From JAAYCI01 sp964550985 (GTDB lineage Bacteria > Bacillota > Clostridia > Oscillospirales > Ruminococcaceae): a stretch of DNA of 26,520 nucleotides. Within the stretch, counting starts at the first letter, position 1, and each line of letters opens with the position of its first letter. The stretch lies in the NCBI GenBank assembly GCA_964550985.1, contig CAZKBM010000046.1:1-26520 (forward strand), written 5' to 3'. The notes below the pieces were generated by a model. That model saw nothing but the letters and a program-made list of their open reading frames with translations, was not told the DNA's origin and did no database searches. The translations under genes and the position numbers were made by a program. Below are positions 23,445 through 26,520 of this stretch, piece after piece.

Positions 23445-23506
23445 GACAAAGGTGTTTTGGCATAGCTTGGTTTTAGCTCTGTCAATCTGACAAGTAGTTT
23501 GCTAAT

Positions 23507-23523
23507 TACAGCATTTGAACAAA
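23507..23523 (+). repeat. Dispersed intergenic repeat, copy E (truncated)
   Basis: TACAGCATTTGAACAAA, the first 17 bp of the repeat, then divergence four bases before the terminator stem. It lies 62 bp after the hcp stop. Confidence 0.65.
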
Positions 23524-23526
23524 ATA

Positions 23527-23580
23527 CCAGGCTGTGCCAGGGTGCAAAACACATGCACCCTGGCACAGCCTGGGCTTTCT
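23527..23580. terminator. Strong, probably bidirectional terminator
   Basis: A perfect 20-bp stem (23527-23546 with 23554-23573) around a 7-nt loop AAACACA, followed on the plus strand by GCTTTCTTTG and on the minus strand by TATTTTG. It separates convergent hcp and the oxygenase gene. Confidence 0.85.
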
Positions 23581-23612
23581 TTGTAGTACACGTTAAATCA
23601 AATCAAATTGAA

Positions 23613-24584
23613 TCAAATCTCTTCACCGGCCTTCAATTTTTCCCGCAGGCGGCGGTAAAGCACAATGGGGCCATCGCCCGGCACAAGCTGTTCCCCACTG
23701 TGGTAGGCGCTTATTTTGGGGCGCTGGGTTACCACAACGCGCTTATCCTGCCGCTCTATAATAAAATTGCCCACCTTGCCAAACTGGGCAATCAGCGCAT
23801 CTACCGATTTACGCCCCGTTAGCCGGGAGTAAAAACGGATGTACAGCACCGTGCTCTCTTCATCCACCGGCGCAAAAAAGATGACCACCCGCATTTTATC
23901 GCTGATATGGTTCATCCAAAGGTTGGGGAAGCGGAACTTCAAATATGTCTCCCCTAAGGTGCATTCTTCTGCCTTTTTGGGTATTTGGCCAATGTCCACC
24001 TCATTTTGGGCCCCCAGCAGCAAAATGTGGTTTTCAAACAATACCTTGGGGCCGTTTACCAGGGTTTTGTTCCCCCGCCCTATGGTGCTTGCGTGCACAA
24101 AGGGCAGGTGTACCACATCCAGCTGGTTTTCAATACAGCGGGAGTAGAAGGCGTCCCAGGTGTCGGCAAATTCACTGTACACGTCCCGCTCGCCCAGTTC
24201 CTCGGTGAAAAAGGGCAGGGTTTCGCTGGGTTCGCCCTCGCCGTACCACAGGTAGATGATGCCGTACGCTTCGCGCACGGTATGGTGTTTTAGCTGAAAG
24301 CGCCCTTTGTCCGGCTGGGCCGCGCTGCCCATAGAGGGCACAAAACGGCAGTTACCCAAAGCGTCATACCTAAGGCCGTGAAAGGGGCAGCAAACACAGT
24401 CGCCGCGTACTTCGCCCACGCTCAGGGCCGCCCCGCGGTGAGGGCAGCGGTCACTCACGCAGGCGGCCTTCCCCTTTTCGGTGCGGAACAGGGCAATATC
24501 CTGCCCCAGCCGCCGCAGCCCCACCACCTGCCCCTTTTGCAGCTGTTTTGCAGGATAGATGGCATACCACTGATTTTGTATCAT
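23613..24584 (-). CDS. Rieske [2Fe-2S] non-haem iron oxygenase
   Basis: A 323-residue oxygenase-type protein. ATG 24584 is chosen, with GAGGAT upstream; an in-frame TTG 33 bp earlier is weaker. The Rieske domain (about 1-105) has Cys47-x-His49 (RCPHRGA) and Cys66-x2-His69 (CCPFHG). The catalytic domain has the mononuclear iron motif ENQLDVVHLPFVH (Asn153, Asp156, His159, His164), the electron-transfer Asp plus two His ligands. Length and motif fit the pheophorbide-oxygenase/O-demethylase-like branch of single-component alpha subunits. No reductase gene lies beside it. Such enzymes use O2, so its presence beside an anaerobic hcp locus is odd. It is divergent from a BMP-type transporter with its own strong promoter. 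Confidence 0.92.
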   Translation of the reverse strand: MIQNQWYAIYPAKQLQKGQVVGLRRLGQDIALFRTEKGKAACVSDRCPHRGAALSVGEVRGDCVCCPFHGLRYDALGNCRFVPSMGSAAQPDKGRFQLKHHTVREAYGIIYLWYGEGEPSETLPFFTEELGERDVYSEFADTWDAFYSRCIENQLDVVHLPFVHASTIGRGNKTLVNGPKVLFENHILLLGAQNEVDIGQIPKKAEECTLGETYLKFRFPNLWMNHISDKMRVVIFFAPVDEESTVLYIRFYSRLTGRKSVDALIAQFGKVGNFIIERQDKRVVVTQRPKISAYHSGEQLVPGDGPIVLYRRLREKLKAGEEI

Positions 24585-24658
24585 ACTGGCATCCTCGCTT
24601 TCTAGGCGCTTGCCCAACAGGCAAATGTTTGTTTTGCTACTGTATAAGAAGATGTAAT

Positions 24659-24688
24659 AATATACGCTTTACCGGGGGCTAGTGTCAA
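24659..24688 (-). promoter_or_regulatory. Promoter of the Rieske oxygenase gene
   Basis: On the minus strand TTGACA (24688-24683), 18-bp spacer, TATATT (24664-24659), giving a leader of about 70 nt to ATG 24584. Confidence 0.6.
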
Positions 24689-24873
24689 GAAAAATAGAGA
24701 ATACTTCCACTTTGTCTCTGTACAAGGCCTTCTGGGGCGGCCTTGAAAGCATGAGGCTTCGCTATAATGAAGACCGCCATTACAAATTGTCATTCCCATT
24801 ATATGCACGTATTATGGCATTTTTATTATCTTATTGCATAAAAATTAGCAACATTTGCCTTTGAATAGCATAC
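24689..24873. other. Intergenic control region between the oxygenase and BMP genes
   Basis: The divergent gap spans 24585-25100. This middle part has no gene. It contains CAAGGCC (24723-24729) and GGCCTTG (24739-24745), a perfect 7-bp inverted repeat 9 bp apart, and CTTC/GAAG arms near 24758-24772. No riboswitch consensus was recognised. The part after the BMP promoter is a leader of about 175 nt with CAGGAG/CTCCTG arms near 24996-25034. Confidence 0.4.
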
Positions 24874-24887
24874 AAAATGTACATTTT
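24874..24887. promoter_or_regulatory. Candidate operator next to the BMP promoter
   Basis: AAAATGTACATTTT, a perfect 14-bp palindrome ending four bases before the -35 box of the BMP promoter. Its placement suits an activator or a repressor. Confidence 0.45.
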
Positions 24888-24891
24888 TTGC

Positions 24892-24920
24892 TTGACAGCC
24901 CCCTCACCTAGTGCTATGAT
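24892..24920 (+). promoter_or_regulatory. Sigma-A promoter of the BMP transporter operon
   Basis: TTGACA (24892-24897), 17-bp spacer, TATGAT (24915-24920). This is the best promoter in the window. A second TTGACA at 24939 has only a 15-bp spacer to TAAAAT at 24960. Confidence 0.75.
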
Positions 24921-25100
24921 TGAGAACAAATAAACGGGTTGACAAATCTTCTACACCAGTAAAATGCTCTAAAAATGCTCTCTTGTAATTTTATCAGGAG
25001 TTTAACGCAACTTTTTTGGCATTTGGGCTCCTGCATCTTTGCAAAAAGCTGCCGGGGCCTCTTTTTATTGCTGTTTAAAAAAATTTGGGAGGGTTGTTGG

Positions 25101-26252
25101 ATGAAAAAGCGTATGGCACTTTTACTGGCTATTACCTTGGTATTAGCTCTATTGGCCGCCTGTGGCGGCGGCGGAAGTTCCGCCTCGGCGGCATCTGTCA
25201 GCGGCACGGTATCTGCCGGTGCGGCAACCAGTGGCAGTACCGCTGCAGGCAGTACCACCACAGGCGGGGAATATACTGTGGCATTCCTTTTTAACAATTT
25301 TGTGGATGATGGCGCCTGGACGGCCGAACAAAACAAAGGGCGGCTGGCACTGGAAAAGGCGGGTTTCCGCACTTTATACAAAGAAAATGTGCCCGAGGCC
25401 GAGGACTGTGTAAAGGTGATGAATGACTTTATCGCCCAAGGGGCCAACATCATCATTGGCGGCTCCTTCGGCTATGGAGATTACATGTATAAAGTGGCCG
25501 GGGCAAACCCCGATGTCATGTTTTTAGAACTGGGTGGCTACCAAACTTTGGATAACCTGTATAATTATCTGGGGCGTTCCTATCAAACACGCTTCCTCTC
25601 TGGTTTAATAGCCGGCACCGAGACCAAAACGGGTAAACTGGGGTATGTGGCCGCTTTTGAGATACCCGAAGTTGTGCGCCAAATTAACGCTTTTACACTG
25701 GGTGCGCAGATGGCAAACCCCGATGTGGAAGTGAATGTGGTTTGGACTCACACCTGGTATGACCCCGCCATAGAAAAAGAGGCAGGTAAAACTTTAATTG
25801 ACATGGGCTGCGACGTGTTGACTGAGCACCAGGCCGTACCCACAGCACTGGAGGCCGCTGAAGAGGCCGGGGCTATGGCCATAGGTTACCCGTCTGATAT
25901 CGCCGAGGTATTGCCCAAATCAAACCTTACAGCCATTACGCTGGACTGGGCAAAGTATTTCGTTCCAGTGTGTGAATCTATACGAGACGGCAGCTTTGAA
26001 AAGAAGGACTTTTGGGGTGGGCTGGACAGCGGTCTTGTGATGTTGGCCCCACTTTCTGAACGTGTATCACCCGAGAGCCGCGCATTGGTAGACGAGTACA
26101 CCCAAAAAATTATTGACGGAAGCTACCATGTGTTGCAGGGCCCTATGTACGACCAAAGTGGCGCAGAGCGGATAGCCGAGGGCGCCTATGCCAGCGACGA
26201 AGAACTGCTGAGTATGGACTACCTGGTAAAAGGTGTGAACGGCGAAATTTAG
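25101..26252 (+). CDS. BMP-family ABC transporter substrate-binding lipoprotein
   Basis: The extracellular binding component of an ABC importer of the basic-membrane-protein (BMP/PnrA/Med) family, which usually imports purine nucleosides and related small molecules. ATG 25101 follows GGGAGGG; an in-frame upstream ATG at 24975 would place a foreign sequence before the signal peptide. The 383 residues begin with a signal peptide and lipobox LAAC (Cys21), then a Gly/Ser/Ala/Thr linker (to about 56). The binding domain starts YTVAFLFNNFVDDGAWT and continues ANIIIGGSFGYGD, LEKAG, NLYNYLGRSYQTRFLSGLIAG and GKLGYVAAFEIPEVVRQINAFTLG, in the order typical of BMP proteins. The ligand cannot be read from sequence. 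An ATPase gene follows after a hairpin. The divergent oxygenase may act on the imported compound, which is speculation. Confidence 0.93.
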   Translation: MKKRMALLLAITLVLALLAACGGGGSSASAASVSGTVSAGAATSGSTAAGSTTTGGEYTVAFLFNNFVDDGAWTAEQNKGRLALEKAGFRTLYKENVPEAEDCVKVMNDFIAQGANIIIGGSFGYGDYMYKVAGANPDVMFLELGGYQTLDNLYNYLGRSYQTRFLSGLIAGTETKTGKLGYVAAFEIPEVVRQINAFTLGAQMANPDVEVNVVWTHTWYDPAIEKEAGKTLIDMGCDVLTEHQAVPTALEAAEEAGAMAIGYPSDIAEVLPKSNLTAITLDWAKYFVPVCESIRDGSFEKKDFWGGLDSGLVMLAPLSERVSPESRALVDEYTQKIIDGSYHVLQGPMYDQSGAERIAEGAYASDEELLSMDYLVKGVNGEI

Positions 26253-26269
26253 CGTTGCTTTTCTGTGCG

Positions 26270-26310
26270 GGCGGGGCGGATGTTAACCCATTCCGCCCCG
26301 CCGTTTTATT
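26270..26310 (+). terminator. Hairpin between binding-protein and ATPase genes
   Basis: GGCGGGGCGGA (26270-26280) pairs with TCCGCCCCGCC (26292-26302) in an 11-bp stem, followed by GTTTTATT. Probably a leaky terminator that keeps the binding protein in excess over the ATPase. Confidence 0.75.
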
Positions 26311-26341
26311 GCTATAGGCTACATTGCAGGAGGTGAGACAG

Positions 26342-26520
26342 ATGCCCGAAACAGCACTGCTGATGCGGGGAATTACCAAAAAATTTGGGAAACTGGTGGC
26401 CAATGACCATGTGGATCTGGAAGTGCGACAAAACGAGATTATGGCCCTATTGGGGGAAAATGGAGCCGGTAAAAGTACCCTGATGAATATTCTTTCGGGG
26501 GTGTACCAACCCAGCGAAGG
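26342..26520 (+). CDS. ABC transporter ATP-binding protein (partial, runs off the window)
   Basis: ATG 26342 follows AGGAGGTGA. The 59 complete codons encode the start of an ATPase domain: LLMRGITKKFGKLVANDHVDLEVRQNEIMALLGENGAGKSTLMNILSGVYQPSEG, with the Walker A motif GENGAGKST at 38-46. The GxYxPxxG continuation is typical of sugar/nucleoside importers with fused double ATPase domains (RbsA/NupO-like, about 500 residues), the usual partner of BMP binding proteins. Only the first tenth is visible, so the second domain is assumed rather than seen. Confidence 0.92.
   Translation, partial: MPETALLMRGITKKFGKLVANDHVDLEVRQNEIMALLGENGAGKSTLMNILSGVYQPSE

Noticed and set aside
5746..23523. The five short repeats as a CRISPR array
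   Set aside because: Copies are kilobases apart (two are about 0.7 kb apart), without regular spacers, and no cas genes are present.
23595..23619. Tandem AAATC-like repeats near the oxygenase 3' end
   Set aside because: Only about four imperfect units overlapping the stop codon; too short and degenerate to call a functional repeat.
24921..25100. A purine or other riboswitch in the BMP leader
   Set aside because: The leader is long and has short inverted arms, but I could not match it to a known riboswitch core.
24975..25100. N-terminal extension of the BMP lipoprotein from ATG 24975
   Set aside because: It would put about 42 unrelated residues before a standard signal peptide; ATG 25101 has a strong ribosome site and lipobox spacing.

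Overview
The window looks like a chromosomal segment of a Gram-positive anaerobe of class Clostridia, probably of the Oscillospiraceae type. Evidence: lipoprotein signal peptides with LAAC or ASGC lipoboxes, strong GGAGG ribosome sites, several TTG starts, moderately high GC with homopolymer-rich codons, and an anaerobic ferredoxin/hybrid-cluster-protein locus. No database search was possible; all family calls rest on motifs read by eye. No rRNA, tRNA or CRISPR array was seen.

Layout. (1) 106-1062 (-): an alpha/alpha-toroid (prenyltransferase/squalene-oxidase-repeat-like) protein. (2) 1277-8849 (+): a two-component operon (response regulator, histidine kinase, membrane-anchored protein, with ATGA overlaps) followed by three tandem paralogous lipoproteins with propeller-like repeats. 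The middle copy is frameshifted at a seven-T slippery run. (3) 8865-11138 (-): a membrane dCache-PAS-GGDEF diguanylate cyclase. (4) 11571-14005: a LysR regulator divergent from an O-acetyltransferase and a cyclophilin-like lipoprotein, with a T-N11-A operator about 65 bp before a clear sigma-A promoter. (5) 14190-18732: a TetR regulator divergent from a very large FtsX-type ABC permease with a long heptad-repeat domain and no ATPase gene beside it. (6) 18821-19690: a lipoprotein of unknown role. (7) 19719-23444: a Crp/Fnr-family regulator divergent from a ferredoxin-like protein, a cupin and hydroxylamine reductase/hybrid cluster protein (hcp), which together look like a nitrosative-stress unit; a 20-bp near-palindrome lies between the divergent genes. 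(8) 23613-24584 (-): a Rieske non-haem iron oxygenase, surprising in an anaerobe. (9) 25101-26520 (+): a BMP-family substrate-binding lipoprotein and the start of its ABC ATPase, which runs off the window.

Non-coding structure. Five same-orientation copies of a short repeat, TACAGCATTTGAACAAATG, sit between genes across 18 kb. Two supply the stop codon of the gene they follow, giving C-termini ending Tyr-Ser-Ile. A MITE-like element of about 167 bp with 19-bp inverted ends lies between the ferredoxin-like gene and the cupin gene, and a shrunken relative forms a hairpin in the leader of the ABC permease. Strong promoters, candidate operators and terminators were located at several boundaries.
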